Positions 9,394 through 18,252 of a stretch of DNA of 64,000 nucleotides are shown here, piece after piece. A program made the translations under genes and the position numbers. Within the stretch, counting starts at the first letter, position 1. Each line of letters starts with the position of its first letter. Under the pieces are notes generated by a model. It was given only the letters and a program-made list of their open reading frames with translations. It did no database searches and was not told the origin of the DNA. The stretch is from Granulicella mallensis (lineage in GTDB: Bacteria > Acidobacteriota > Terriglobia > Terriglobales > Acidobacteriaceae), in the NCBI RefSeq assembly GCF_014203225.1, contig NZ_JACHIO010000015.1:106569-170568 (forward strand), in the 5' to 3' direction.

Positions 9394-10677
9394 CTAACGA
9401 GCCCCCGCACCACGCACAAACGTAATCGTAAGGTCGACAAGATGCGTCTGCGGATCGGCAGACGCTTTGAACCCTGCTGAGTACCCATTCAGCGCCTGCA
9501 ACGCGGTGTTGTTTTTCAGAAAGCCTTTGATGTACTCCGCATCGTAGGGATCGCCCGGCTTCATGCGCCAGCCCGTATCGAAGTCTTTTTGCGCGACGGG
9601 CGAGAGGTTCAGCGGCGTCACGCTACGCAGGTGGTATTGTTCGCCCGGAACAACCGTAACGTTGTAGTTCACGGTGCGCGCGGCGGCATCGAGCGTCGCT
9701 CCCGGCTCGACGAAGACATCCATGTAGCCCTGGCGTTTGTAGGCTATGTCTATTGGAGCAAGTGTATCCAGCAGCAACTTCCGTGAGGCTATATCGCCGG
9801 GATGCAGCTTAGCCGTGGACAGTACCGCATCGGCGGTGACGATCGGAGTTCCCGCAAAGGCCAAAGTCCCAACATGGTAGGGCGTGCCCTCCTCTACCGT
9901 TGCGCTAAGGTCCACCTCGACGCCGGAGGATTCCGGCTGTGCGATCGTCCGGCTTACATGGACCAGCTTTGCATCCAGGTAACCGGCGTCGCGATACGGC
10001 TTGAGCAAAACGCTGGCTGTAGTTTCACCGGCGAGGCCTTCGTTGTAAGCCGCGCCGTGCAGCTTCAGGGCGAGCTTGTCTACATCGCTCGACATGGCAG
10101 GTGTAGTCCCTTGCAGCGCGATGCTGTGAATATGCACTCCCGGACGGTCAACGCGATATTCGACGACTCGCAGGGGCTGCGCGGTGGAAGGTTCGAGTGT
10201 CTCGTGGATCACAGTTGCCGTCACACCCTTCGCAGCCAGTGCCTCTTGAATGGCGGCGTTGATGGCATCCGGCTGATTGCCTGCATCGGGCAACTGACCC
10301 TGGAACAGGGGAGCGGCCTTGTGCAGCGCTGCTGTCAATTCCTCGGGCGTGAGCCAGACAAAGTTTTCGAAGCCGGTCGCGGACAGATGCTGCGGGTCCA
10401 GTGGCTTCAGTGTGAAGGTGACCGCGAGCGCTCCCGAGGGACCCTCAACGCCTACGCCGACATCGTCGAAGTAGCCCGTGTCGATCAACCGTTGTGCCGC
10501 AGTTTGCAGATTCGCGGTCGAGACCTTCTGCCCACTATGGATTCCAGCCGCGGATTCCAGGTCAGCCTGGGCCCTCTTGCCGGGGTTCTTGAAGATGATC
10601 TTTCCGGAGGTGTATTGCGCGCAGGCAGGAACGCTCGCAAGGAGCAGGACGATGGTCGCAAGGCTGAAACGTGGCAT
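9394..10677 (-). CDS. Secreted POTRA-repeat protein without a beta-barrel (copy 1)
   Basis: The protein has 427 residues. It opens with a signal peptide (FSLATIVLLLASVPACAQ) and then shows repeated units resembling POTRA domains of BamA/TamA proteins: ALQ-type helices (NLQTAAQRLIDTGYFDDVGV), KPYRDAGYLDAKLVHVS and IDIAYKRQGYMDVFV, each followed by a VEEG or VVPGEQYHL strand. It stops at LVDLTITFVRG with no C-terminal barrel, so a periplasmic scaffold or adaptor role is more likely than a pore; this is inference. I prefer ATG 10677; a TTG at 10716 is the alternative. It is a paralogue of the gene just upstream (10723). Confidence 0.75.
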   Translation of the reverse strand: MPRFSLATIVLLLASVPACAQYTSGKIIFKNPGKRAQADLESAAGIHSGQKVSTANLQTAAQRLIDTGYFDDVGVGVEGPSGALAVTFTLKPLDPQHLSATGFENFVWLTPEELTAALHKAAPLFQGQLPDAGNQPDAINAAIQEALAAKGVTATVIHETLEPSTAQPLRVVEYRVDRPGVHIHSIALQGTTPAMSSDVDKLALKLHGAAYNEGLAGETTASVLLKPYRDAGYLDAKLVHVSRTIAQPESSGVEVDLSATVEEGTPYHVGTLAFAGTPIVTADAVLSTAKLHPGDIASRKLLLDTLAPIDIAYKRQGYMDVFVEPGATLDAAARTVNYNVTVVPGEQYHLRSVTPLNLSPVAQKDFDTGWRMKPGDPYDAEYIKGFLKNNTALQALNGYSAGFKASADPQTHLVDLTITFVRGAGAR

Positions 10678-10722
10678 GGGTGGGCTCAGAGTAATGGAAT
10701 GCCTGGCTGTACGCAAAACCTA

Positions 10723-11997
10723 TTAAGGCTTGGTGATTATGGATGTCAGTATAAAGGTTACCGTGTGATGGGCTCGGTCGCGTTGCTCGGCAATCCTGGT
10801 CGTTTTCAGTGCTTGCTGATCTTTCAGTGTGCGGAAGATCTCCTGCTGGACCTCCCGGTCGGCCAACACACCGGCCTTCAGTTTGGGGTCGTGTGCGAAC
10901 GCAGACTGTTGACTGGCGGGCAGCGCGGAGCTGTCCACGCCGGCAAGGTGATAGACCTCACCTACTGTAATCGCGAAGGAATAAGCAACGGTATGTGCGG
11001 CGCTGTTCTTGTTCGCGCTGGGTTTGACCACGGCATCGAGAAAGCCCTGGTCCGTATACGCTCTCTGCAGCAAACCCTTCCCGATCCGCAAGGCCATGGG
11101 TGAGGCAGGATCTCCCACCTTGATCTCCGTGGTCTTCTCCTGCTCAGCGTGTGAAAGAGGAGCAGCAGCCTGGATATCGATCTGGGCAACGCGATAGATC
11201 TCCCCTTCGCGTACGGTTGTGCTGGCATCGACCACAAACCGGTTTCCATCCTTGCGAGGCACGGTAAAGGCCGGAGGATCTGTCGCGATGTCGAGATATC
11301 CAGCATCCTGAGAGAGGTCGGCGATGTTGTCGCGGATGGCCTTGGAGGTCTCGTAGAGATCAAGGTCTTGCCCGGAGAGCGCGCGTTGAACCTCTACGAG
11401 CTTTGGAGCCAGGGCAGGCGATACGCCTTGCAGATGGATCTCGCCCAGAACGATTTGCGGGCTTGAGATGAGTAGCGTGTTGGCGGCGATCGATCCATCG
11501 GGACCGCCGGCAGTCTGCATCGCCGTTACCTTCGCATCGACGCCTTTCTCGCGCAGAAGATCGGTGAGAGCCGCTTCTACCTGGTCGGGGAGATTTCCGC
11601 TAAGGGGCATCGTGCCGTGAAAGAGGGGGACGCGTGCTTCAACCAGTTGTTCGAGTTCGGCGGGCTGCCACCAGGTGAAGTTGGCATAGTGCACCGGCTG
11701 CGACTGGCTGGCTGCGGCAGCGGTCAGCTTGAAGACCAGCGCGTCGCTGTTCACGGTATAGCTCAGGTCGGTGAACATGCCGGTGTCCGCGATTCGCTGT
11801 AGCGCGGCTTCAATCTCCTGTTTTGAAAGCGTCCCGGGTTTGAGGGCGGCGATGCGAAGGAGATTGGCGGTATCGGCATCTCCTGCGCCTTCAATGCGGA
11901 TCTGCTTCGGGGTGTAGGTCTGGGCGGAGAGAGGCAGTGTGCAGAAGAGGCAGAGCACGAGAGCTAAGGCAGAGAGTGCACGAAAAAAGGCTTGCAT
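10723..11997 (-). CDS. Secreted POTRA-repeat protein without a beta-barrel (copy 2)
   Basis: This 424-residue paralogue of the 9394 gene starts with a signal peptide ending at LPLSAQ and carries the same units in the same order: IEAALQRIADTGMFTDL, a YANFTWWQPAEL segment (compare FENFVWLTPEEL in copy 1), QDAGYLDIATD, TVREGEIYRVAQIDI, RAYTDQGFLDAVV and VGEVYHLAGV. It also ends (VTFILTSIITKP) without a barrel. The two genes form a tandem on the minus strand and probably one transcription unit. The function is not known. Confidence 0.75.
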   Translation of the reverse strand: MQAFFRALSALALVLCLFCTLPLSAQTYTPKQIRIEGAGDADTANLLRIAALKPGTLSKQEIEAALQRIADTGMFTDLSYTVNSDALVFKLTAAAASQSQPVHYANFTWWQPAELEQLVEARVPLFHGTMPLSGNLPDQVEAALTDLLREKGVDAKVTAMQTAGGPDGSIAANTLLISSPQIVLGEIHLQGVSPALAPKLVEVQRALSGQDLDLYETSKAIRDNIADLSQDAGYLDIATDPPAFTVPRKDGNRFVVDASTTVREGEIYRVAQIDIQAAAPLSHAEQEKTTEIKVGDPASPMALRIGKGLLQRAYTDQGFLDAVVKPSANKNSAAHTVAYSFAITVGEVYHLAGVDSSALPASQQSAFAHDPKLKAGVLADREVQQEIFRTLKDQQALKTTRIAEQRDRAHHTVTFILTSIITKP

Positions 11998-12637
11998 GGG
12001 AAGAAAGGAGAAATCCTCAATAAAAATAAATTGGAATAAGTTAGCAATCGCCGTTCACTGATTTCTGTTCTACGCGTCACGAGTGTATCGCCTAAGCGCA
12101 AGTTTTCTGAGGAGTTTTGTATGAATAAATTCATGGTCTCTTCGTGATCCGCTTTATGCAGTCCGACAGGGTGTATCCCTCTGAATCCGTCACACCCCTT
12201 CCGGTCACAATCCTGATTCATCTTAAGTACAGGAGCTCACTTACAAAGTGGGCAGTTTGTTTTTAACCAGTCTTGGATAACCAGTCTTGTAAACACGGTA
12301 GCGAAGAGTGCTTGTCGATTCGATCGGATGACAGGATCATCCCCTGGCAGATTTTTTTGTAACGTTTTCGTTACGCCCCACACTATCGAGATATGAAGCG
12401 GGAAGCGAAGCGTCAATGCTCGTATTTCTGTTTCAACCCGTGTCCTTCTTCTCTCCCGATTCCAGGAATCTGGTTCTCAATTCCTGGCTAACTGGCGGTA
12501 TGTTTTTGCGCGGGTAAACGAAATGGAAGCAAGGGTATGACTTCTTTTTTGTTCTCAAACGGTCTTCTTTGCTGCATCCCGAAATCTCGTTTCAGGTATT
12601 CCGAGAACGGTAGAAAAAATCTCCGAGGAGGATGTTT
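11998..12637. other. Intergenic region without a recognised gene
   Basis: This 640-bp divergent spacer separates the POTRA pair (minus strand) from the orphan cluster (plus strand). Short open frames here have no coding character. A perfect short palindrome GTAACGTTTTCGTTAC lies near 12359. A strong Shine-Dalgarno sequence GAGGAG at 12625-12630 serves the next gene. Its length and AT-rich middle suggest promoters for both directions. Confidence 0.5.
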
Positions 12638-13456
12638 ATGGAAAATGCTGCCGAAATTTCAAGAAATGCGGCCTCAAGTTCGAGGTGGTCCCTCTGCTCG
12701 GCTCGTCCTAAAAGCCGCAGCGGTTGCTGCCTGAAGGTGCCGCAACAGATCGTCCACGATCCTGATCCCGCTACCTACGATCAGCAACTCGTCTTCTCCA
12801 CGGGTGGAGCTCCGACCTTCAATAGTCCCGATCTCAATACCGTGGACCTCTGGCCGCTGCGCCCCATCCCCATCCTTACGGCGACCGTGCGCAACCTCTC
12901 CTCCGAGACCTCGGCAAACAATACCCGCATAGATCTCAGTTGGAGCGCATGGGGTATCGGCATGCCGCGCACCGCCATTGGCTCGACCTTCGTCAATCTG
13001 GCCCGAGCGGGCTATGCGGGTGCAGAGACAACGCTCTCGTGGCCCACGCCTCCAGTCGTTACCGCGGCTGGCCGCTACGGCATCTTCGTCAGCATTGTTC
13101 ATCCCTACGACACCGATCCTTACAACAACAACGGCGAACAGACCATGGATGGCTTTCAAACCAGCACAGGCCGCTCCAGGACCTTCGTCGTTCCGGTTCG
13201 CAATCCCACCGGCTCAACCCAAACCATTGATCTCACCACGGGCCCGGCACAGGTCGCTCCCTGGACCACCGTTGTCCCCTCCACCCTCACCCTGGCTGCC
13301 GGTGCGCAACAGGACGTCATGGTCCACATCAACATACCCTCTTCCGTTCCGCCCTCACCTTCCGGAACCCTGGTCAGCGCGGGCGTCGATGTCCTCGCAA
13401 CGATCGGCGGAGTCTATCTGGGCGGAATTAACATCGCCATCCTCTTCGACGCTTAA
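12638..13456 (+). CDS. Unrecognised protein with Ig-like/CARDB-like beta domains
   Basis: This 272-residue protein has no recognised family. The N-terminal 35 residues are Ser/Arg/Cys-rich and not a typical signal peptide. Two beta-sandwich-like blocks follow. The first (about residues 55-175) resembles CARDB/Ig folds, with TATVRNLSSETSANNTRIDL and GRYGIFVSIVHPYDTDPYNN. The second (about 180-270) contains VVPVRNPTGSTQTIDL and the proline-rich IPSSVPPSPSG. Start ATG 12638 has GAGGAG 7 bp upstream; the in-frame ATG 6 bp earlier is too close to that site. It heads a tight cluster with two membrane-protein genes. Confidence 0.7.
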   Translation: MENAAEISRNAASSSRWSLCSARPKSRSGCCLKVPQQIVHDPDPATYDQQLVFSTGGAPTFNSPDLNTVDLWPLRPIPILTATVRNLSSETSANNTRIDLSWSAWGIGMPRTAIGSTFVNLARAGYAGAETTLSWPTPPVVTAAGRYGIFVSIVHPYDTDPYNNNGEQTMDGFQTSTGRSRTFVVPVRNPTGSTQTIDLTTGPAQVAPWTTVVPSTLTLAAGAQQDVMVHINIPSSVPPSPSGTLVSAGVDVLATIGGVYLGGINIAILFDA

Positions 13457-13466
13457 GGAGTCACCT

Positions 13467-13868
13467 ATGAACACAAGAATTTGTACGCGAATGGGTCTGA
13501 TAGCCGGTGGCTTTGTCGGGGTGCTTGTCTCCCTGGTGAACACGCAATCCAACTGCTGCGGCAACCCCGTCTTTCACGCCACCTTTGCCCAACTGGCTAT
13601 GGATGGCCTCGTCGTCGCACTCATCGCCGCCTTTCTCACCGCGGCGTTCATCTGCCTGGTTAGCCATCTACCCGTCAAGCCAGTCTTTCTACTCGCCCTT
13701 TACATCGGAGTCGTCACCGGCGTTCTGCTCGGATGGCTGGCTTACCACATCCACAATCCTGGTCTGGCGCTGGCTGTCTGTGCCTATCTCGGAGCAGCCC
13801 TGGGCTCGCTCGTCTGCCGCATCCTTTGCGGTGACGCCGGCGCCCTGAGAACGGTAGGTGCGCGATGA
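13467..13868 (+). CDS. Small four-helix-type membrane protein, unknown
   Basis: This is a 133-residue protein with about four hydrophobic segments: GLIAGGFVGVLVSLVNT, ALIAAFLTAAFICLV, VFLLALYIGVVTGVLLGW and LALAVCAYLGAALGSLVC. A CC pair lies in the first extracytoplasmic loop. ATG 13467 is preceded by AAGGAG with good spacing, 10 bp after the previous stop. The stop overlaps the next start as ATGA, a translational-coupling signature. I do not recognise the family. Confidence 0.75.
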   Translation: MNTRICTRMGLIAGGFVGVLVSLVNTQSNCCGNPVFHATFAQLAMDGLVVALIAAFLTAAFICLVSHLPVKPVFLLALYIGVVTGVLLGWLAYHIHNPGLALAVCAYLGAALGSLVCRILCGDAGALRTVGAR

Positions 13869-14833
13869 GTACTATGGCTCCAGCTTGCGGCGCCCAGCAG
13901 CCCGGCAATATTCCTACTCCCTTCGATTGGTGGCCTTTCGTAGCCGCGCCTATTATTGGCGGCGCTCTGGTCTATGTCTGGACGAACGGCATTCCCATCA
14001 TTAACGGGATCGTCGGCGCTAGCGGTGCCGCACTCGGCTTCTCCACGCTCACCGGCGGAGCCGCGGGTGCTGCCAGCATCGCTACCCTCGTCCTCTACTA
14101 CGTGCTCAAGGCAGATGGCTGCATCCGCTCCGTTCCCAAGGGAGCGAACATCTGCTTCTCGGGCATCGTCAACGACACCACCGACGAGAACTCTACGGCT
14201 GTTGACATCCTCGCCCCCTTCGCGATGGGCCCAGCCGGCGTCTTCGATGTCGTGGTCAAGTCGACGTACTGGCACTATGTGACCGATGACTCCTTCTGGG
14301 TCTATTGCGACGATGCGGGCGCAGCCATGCTCCCCTGTCTGGTCAAGAGCGAGACTGCCTGCGGAGGCCATATCGGTTCTCTGGTCGGCGTCACCGTTGG
14401 CGCCATCGGCGGCGTCATCCTCGGCTACTTGGCTGCAGCCGCAGTGGGCATCGCGATCGGTTGTACCGCCACCGGGTTCTTCTATTTGCTCTGCCTGATC
14501 ATTGCTTTCATCATCGCCGCTATCGTTGCTGCCGTCGTGGCCTATGCCGGGGCCGTCATCGGCGGAGCGGCCGGAGAAGGCATCGCTGCCGCTGCCAACG
14601 CCAACGATCCTGTTGTCAAGGCCTGGAAAGGTCTCAGTCCCGGCGACATCGTGACTGTCCAGGGGAATTGGGTCACCGACGATTCCCTGGGCAACAACGA
14701 GATCTTTTACACCACCAGCATCAACCGGACAGGCAACGTCGGCTCGCCAGGCCCTTACACCACGGCACAGGCAGACGACGCTATCCCGTCCGACGACTGC
14801 AATTCCAATTCCAACCCGCCGCCGCCCAGGTAA
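13865..14833 (+). CDS. Large Gly/Ala-rich membrane protein, unknown
   Basis: The protein has 322 residues. Hydrophobic segments lie at about residues 25-80 (FVAAPIIGGALVYVW, then a long Gly/Ala-rich stretch) and about 170-240 (GVTVGAIGGVILGYLAAAAVG, FFYLLCLIIAFIIAAIVAAVV). Between them is a soluble segment with CIRSVPKGANICFSGIVND and a CDD/C-containing loop. The C-terminal part (GDIVTVQGNWVTDDSLGNNE) looks like a small beta domain, and the tail is Asp/Asn/Pro-rich. The Gly/Ala-rich helices recall pore-forming or colicin-like hydrophobic hairpins, but that is only a resemblance. Confidence 0.7.
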   Translation: MSTMAPACGAQQPGNIPTPFDWWPFVAAPIIGGALVYVWTNGIPIINGIVGASGAALGFSTLTGGAAGAASIATLVLYYVLKADGCIRSVPKGANICFSGIVNDTTDENSTAVDILAPFAMGPAGVFDVVVKSTYWHYVTDDSFWVYCDDAGAAMLPCLVKSETACGGHIGSLVGVTVGAIGGVILGYLAAAAVGIAIGCTATGFFYLLCLIIAFIIAAIVAAVVAYAGAVIGGAAGEGIAAAANANDPVVKAWKGLSPGDIVTVQGNWVTDDSLGNNEIFYTTSINRTGNVGSPGPYTTAQADDAIPSDDCNSNSNPPPPR

Positions 14834-15030
14834 CCGCTGGACAAAGGGACAAAGGAATCTGCTTGAGCCGTGCTGTGCTTTTTGCAAATCGGCTCAGGCA
14901 GGATTGCAGTGGTTCTCCAATCGGTGCAGAGAGAAATCACCGGGACGGAGTGGCTGTTCTCTCAAGAAAAGGCCGCTCTGCACAAAGTTGGAAGTGCTCA
15001 ATCATTCGATGGAAGAAAGGTTTTCAGAGT

Positions 15031-15567
15031 ATGTCATGCCCTTGCAGCAGCACGAATTCGAGATCGGGACCGGCAAGATTCCCCTCATCCGGAAGCCTGC
15101 CGACCCTGTCTGATATCAAGGCATTTCGCTCCGGGCAGCCCGCCGTGCCTTACGTGGTACATAGGCCGGCAGACCTGCGCATGCTTCTCCGCCCACAAGC
15201 CATTCTGCGTCCTTTTCTCAAGCCAGGAGTTTTAGTCAGGATTCCTGAACTCTCTCCAGCCGAGTGCCAGGCCTGGGAGCAACGCCTCACTCCGCTCGTC
15301 CAGGAGTGCGGTTGCAACGCCGGCGCCCTTGCCGTGGGTATCTTCCTGGCCCTATCCGTCCTGGCCCTTTTCTTCACTAACATCCCCGACGACTTTCGTT
15401 TTCCCTTGCAAACCTATCTCATCGGCTCCGCATGCTTCGTGGCTGGCCTCATCCTGAGCGCCTTCCTCGGAAAGCTGAGCGGGCAGGTGCTGGCGGCCCT
15501 GCGCCTTCATCGCGCCTGTCAGGAACTGGAGACAGCCTTGAACCTGCAGCCCGGACCAAGCCGTTGA
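15031..15567 (+). CDS. Two-TM protein with Cys-rich N-terminus, unknown
   Basis: This 178-residue protein begins MSCPCSSTNSRSGPARFP, followed by a charged segment (VVHRPADLRMLLRPQAILR), a CGC motif, and two membrane helices (ALAVGIFLALSVLALFF and TYLIGSACFVAGLILSAFLG). ATG 15031 follows GAAAGG at suitable spacing; a longer open frame upstream merely overlaps the previous gene out of frame. It is probably the last member of the 12638-15567 cluster, although a 197-bp gap separates it from the third gene. No family is recognised. Confidence 0.6.
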   Translation: MSCPCSSTNSRSGPARFPSSGSLPTLSDIKAFRSGQPAVPYVVHRPADLRMLLRPQAILRPFLKPGVLVRIPELSPAECQAWEQRLTPLVQECGCNAGALAVGIFLALSVLALFFTNIPDDFRFPLQTYLIGSACFVAGLILSAFLGKLSGQVLAALRLHRACQELETALNLQPGPSR

Positions 15568-15672
15568 AAGCATTTACGGCACCCGTTCGACTGCACGCGG
15601 GACAGGCTTTAAACTCGTGCCCTTAACAAGCGTGTCATCGAAACTTTATTCGAAGGTTCGGCCGAACTTTTG

Positions 15673-15895
15673 TTTTGAAGGGGCGGAGCTTCAGCTCCGC
15701 CGTTGGTACAACACAGGACGTAAAGCGGCTTCAGCCGAGGAGGGAACGATGTCTATTGGAGCAGTGGCTCCGTCCCCTTGGAATCTCTTTGCTCTTCAGA
15801 AGCGCCTGGGTTTGCCCAGGTATCGTTCCCTCGGTGACTAAAGTCACTGAATCCGGCGGTTTCTAACGGCGGGGCTGAAGCCCCGCCCCTTCAAA
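15673..15895. repeat. Family-2 palindromic element, copy A
   Basis: The outer ends read TTTTGAAGGGGCGGAGC and GGGGCTTCAGCCCC-type sequence, with the terminal TTTGAAGGGGCGG repeated as its complement at 15883-15895. Inside are smaller palindromes (GCTTCAGC, TGACTAAAGTCA) and ACGATGTCTATTGGAGC. Copy B lies at 17130-17392, so two copies flank the aldolase gene. With the adjacent spacer it fills the 362-bp gap before that gene; no coding sequence is seen. Confidence 0.75.
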
Positions 15896-15929
15896 GCCAA
15901 AGTTCTGGGACAAGATTTGATAATGCTCT

Positions 15930-16922
15930 CTACAGCGTGACGTTCAACTTCTTCGTCCAAGGTGTGGCTGCAGTGAGCGCCTTGTTCACGTTCTCGATGT
16001 TCTCGACGCCAACCGTGTTGAGCCAGTCGCGGAACGCGGCCTCACCCTTTACGGCGTAGATCGGGATGCCATCTTTCCAGGTCGCGCGGCCGCACAGAAC
16101 GCCGTTGAACGCGACACCGGACTCACCGGCGAGCTCCAGGGTCTCGATGAACACCGGGTTCGAGACACCGGCCGAGAGATAGATGAACGGCTTCTCGGTG
16201 ACGGCTGCCGCATCGCGGAAGTGCTGCAGGGCCTCTGCACGGGTGTAGGCGCTCTCGCCCTTGAAGGCCTTAGTGCCCGCGACATGCTCCATCACGATGG
16301 GCACTTCCACCTTCAGCACATCGACGCCGTACTGGGGCTTGGAGAACTCGGTCATGGCACCGGCAACGATCGACGGCTTCTTGCGCGCATAGGCGACGGA
16401 TTTTTCGTCGCCACCGTCGGCGTCGTAGCCGACAAACTCGAGGAAGAAGGGGATGTCATGCGCCCGGCACTCATCGCCGATGCGCTCGATCCACGCATGC
16501 TTCAGGTCGTTGATGTGCGGCTTCTCGAAAGGGGTGTAGTAGAGCAGAATCTTGATGCAATCGGCTCCGGCATTCTTCAGACGCCGCACGCTCCATACAT
16601 CGAGCAGGTCAGGCAGGCGGCCCGGAGTATTGGAGTCGTAGCCGGTCTTTTCATAGGCCAGCAGAAGGCCCTTGCCGTTGCGCTGCGCTGCTGCCGGGAG
16701 GCCGAACTCGGGGTCCAGCAGGATGGCGGAGGCATGCTTGGTGAGCACCTCGGTGACGAGGGTCTTGAAGACCTCGAGGTCGTGTGCGTCGGCGGCTGAG
16801 CCGCGTTCTTTGGCCAGCGACTTCTGCAGCGATCCCCGCTGGTCCATGGCGGCGGCGGCAATGACGCCTCGCGCGTCGGAGACGGCCTTCAGGCCTGCGA
16901 GTTTTCCGGGAGTGATGGTCAT
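15930..16922 (-). CDS. Class I tagatose/fructose-bisphosphate aldolase (LacD-like)
   Basis: This 330-residue cytoplasmic aldolase probably cleaves tagatose- or fructose-1,6-bisphosphate by Schiff-base chemistry. Family features include AAAMDQRGSLQKSLAKERG near the N-terminus, SAILLDPEFGLPAA, the strand VDVLKVEVPIVMEHV with a lysine suited to Schiff-base formation, and FIYLSAGVSN near the phosphate site. ATG 16922 is preceded on the coding strand by GAGGGG; an upstream start at 17027 would add an Arg-rich, noncoding-looking leader. Family-2 elements lie on both sides. LacD versus another class I subgroup cannot be decided here. Confidence 0.85.
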   Translation of the reverse strand: MTITPGKLAGLKAVSDARGVIAAAAMDQRGSLQKSLAKERGSAADAHDLEVFKTLVTEVLTKHASAILLDPEFGLPAAAQRNGKGLLLAYEKTGYDSNTPGRLPDLLDVWSVRRLKNAGADCIKILLYYTPFEKPHINDLKHAWIERIGDECRAHDIPFFLEFVGYDADGGDEKSVAYARKKPSIVAGAMTEFSKPQYGVDVLKVEVPIVMEHVAGTKAFKGESAYTRAEALQHFRDAAAVTEKPFIYLSAGVSNPVFIETLELAGESGVAFNGVLCGRATWKDGIPIYAVKGEAAFRDWLNTVGVENIENVNKALTAATPWTKKLNVTL

Positions 16923-17129
16923 ATGGGCAGTACCCCTCAAGGTTCGATTTCGACTGCGATTGTACACAGCGTCGGGGGGGCGGCGCACCCGGCAGTGTGC
17001 GGTGTTCGCGCGAGATGTTATCAGCACGTGAATTATTTCCAGATGCCTTGACGCAAAGGGTGCCAGGGCGTGTCACCCTTTCGAAGGTTCAAGCTGAGCC
17101 TGAGAGCGGGGCCAGAGTTCAAGTTTTTG

Positions 17130-17392
17130 TTTTGAAGGGGCGGGGCTTCAGTCCCGCCGTTAGAAGCCACTGGATACAGTGACTTTAGTCACTGAGGGAA
17201 TGGCTGCTGGGGCAAGCGAGTACTCTTCCGCTTGCAAGAGTGCCTGCCTGGTTGGGGAAAGGCAGGCTTTGATGAGCAGGCCAAAGGTATTCAATGGACA
17301 AAGCCGCTCGCTAGATTGACATCGTTCCCTCCGCGGCTGAAGCCGCTTTAGACGCTGCTTCAACGGCGGGGCTGAAGCCCCGCCCCTTCAAA
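17130..17392. repeat. Family-2 palindromic element, copy B
   Basis: The element runs from TTTTGAAGGGGCGGGGC (17130) to the complementary GCCCCGCCCCTTCAAA end (17392), with an arm of about 25 bp and few mismatches. Internal palindromes include GTGACTTTAGTCAC and GCGGCTGAAGCCGC. It shares the words GACTTTAGTCAC and GAGGGAACGATGTC (inverted here) with copy A. It lies in the 582-bp gap between the aldolase start and rph; nothing else is recognised in that gap. Confidence 0.75.
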
Positions 17393-17504
17393 GCGGGCAA
17401 TCAGGCGAAGAGCTGGAACAACGTTCGATGACGCGCCCTGGGAAACAGCGCTTTTCCCTTTGCGTACTTTGCGTCAAGGCTTTTACAACCGCAGGGTTTC
17501 TATA

Positions 17505-18251
17505 ATGGCTGGAATGGAAAAAGAAGAGTTGTTCCGTAGTGGTGGGCGGGCTGCCAGCCAGGCCCGTGCTTTGCGTTTAACGCCGGGGTTTGTTGCCACG
17601 GCAGAGGGTTCGGTGTTGATCGAGGTGGGTCATACCCGCGTACTGTGCAATGCCACAGTCGAAAACGGCGTTCCGGGATGGATGCGCAACTCCGGCCGCG
17701 GCTGGGTAACGGCGGAGTACGGCATGCTGCCGCGCGCCACGCTGACCCGCACGGCCCGCGAGTCCGAGCGTGGCAAGATCGGTGGCCGTACTCACGAGAT
17801 TCAGCGGCTCATCGGCCGCAGCCTGCGGTCGGTGGTCGATATGCGCCTGCTGGGCGAGCGCACCATCATCCTGGACTGCGATGTCCTGCAGGCCGATGGA
17901 GGAACGCGGACGGCAGCCATCACCGGGGCCTGCACGGCGCTGGCGCTGGCGCTGGGCAAACTGGTGCAGTCCGGTTCGCTCAAGGAGTCGCCGCTGAAGC
18001 AGATGGTGGCGGCCACCTCGGTGGGGATCGTCGATGGGCGTGTTCTGCTGGACCTGGCTTACGAGGAAGACTCGCGTGCCGAGGTGGACATGAACGTGGT
18101 CATGACAGCCGATGGCGGCCTGGTGGAGACCCAGGCAACGGCCGAGCGTGGAACCTACACGCGCGCCCAGTTGAACGAGATGCTGGACGTAGCTGCGGTG
18201 GGGATTGAGGAGCTGTTGAAGGCGCAGCGGGACTGTTTGGCGCTGGCGTAG
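17505..18251 (+). CDS. rph: Ribonuclease PH
   Basis: RNase PH is a phosphorolytic 3'-to-5' exoribonuclease that trims tRNA 3' ends, acting as a cytoplasmic hexamer. The 248-residue product has family length. Motifs include [34 protein letters not shown], the phosphate-binding [20 protein letters not shown], and [22 protein letters not shown] 17505 fits the family start; ATG 17514 is also possible. A diverged family-1 hairpin follows the stop. Confidence 0.95.
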   Translation: MAGMEKEELFRSGGRAASQARALRLTPGFVATAEGSVLIEVGHTRVLCNATVENGVPGWMRNSGRGWVTAEYGMLPRATLTRTARESERGKIGGRTHEIQRLIGRSLRSVVDMRLLGERTIILDCDVLQADGGTRTAAITGACTALALALGKLVQSGSLKESPLKQMVAATSVGIVDGRVLLDLAYEEDSRAEVDMNVVMTADGGLVETQATAERGTYTRAQLNEMLDVAAVGIEELLKAQRDCLALA

Positions 18252-18252
18252 A

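Noticed and set aside
9802..11103. Plus-strand open frame of 433 codons across the POTRA pair
   Set aside because: It spans the junction of two paralogous minus-strand genes that have signal peptides and repeated domains, and it has no domain of its own.
11964..12221. Short minus-strand open frame upstream of the second POTRA gene
   Set aside because: It overlaps the signal-peptide start in another frame and contains no recognisable features.
14305..15030. Long upstream extension of the 15031 gene
   Set aside because: It runs out of frame through the third cluster gene with an Arg/His-rich shadow composition. The ATG at 15031 has its own ribosome-binding site.
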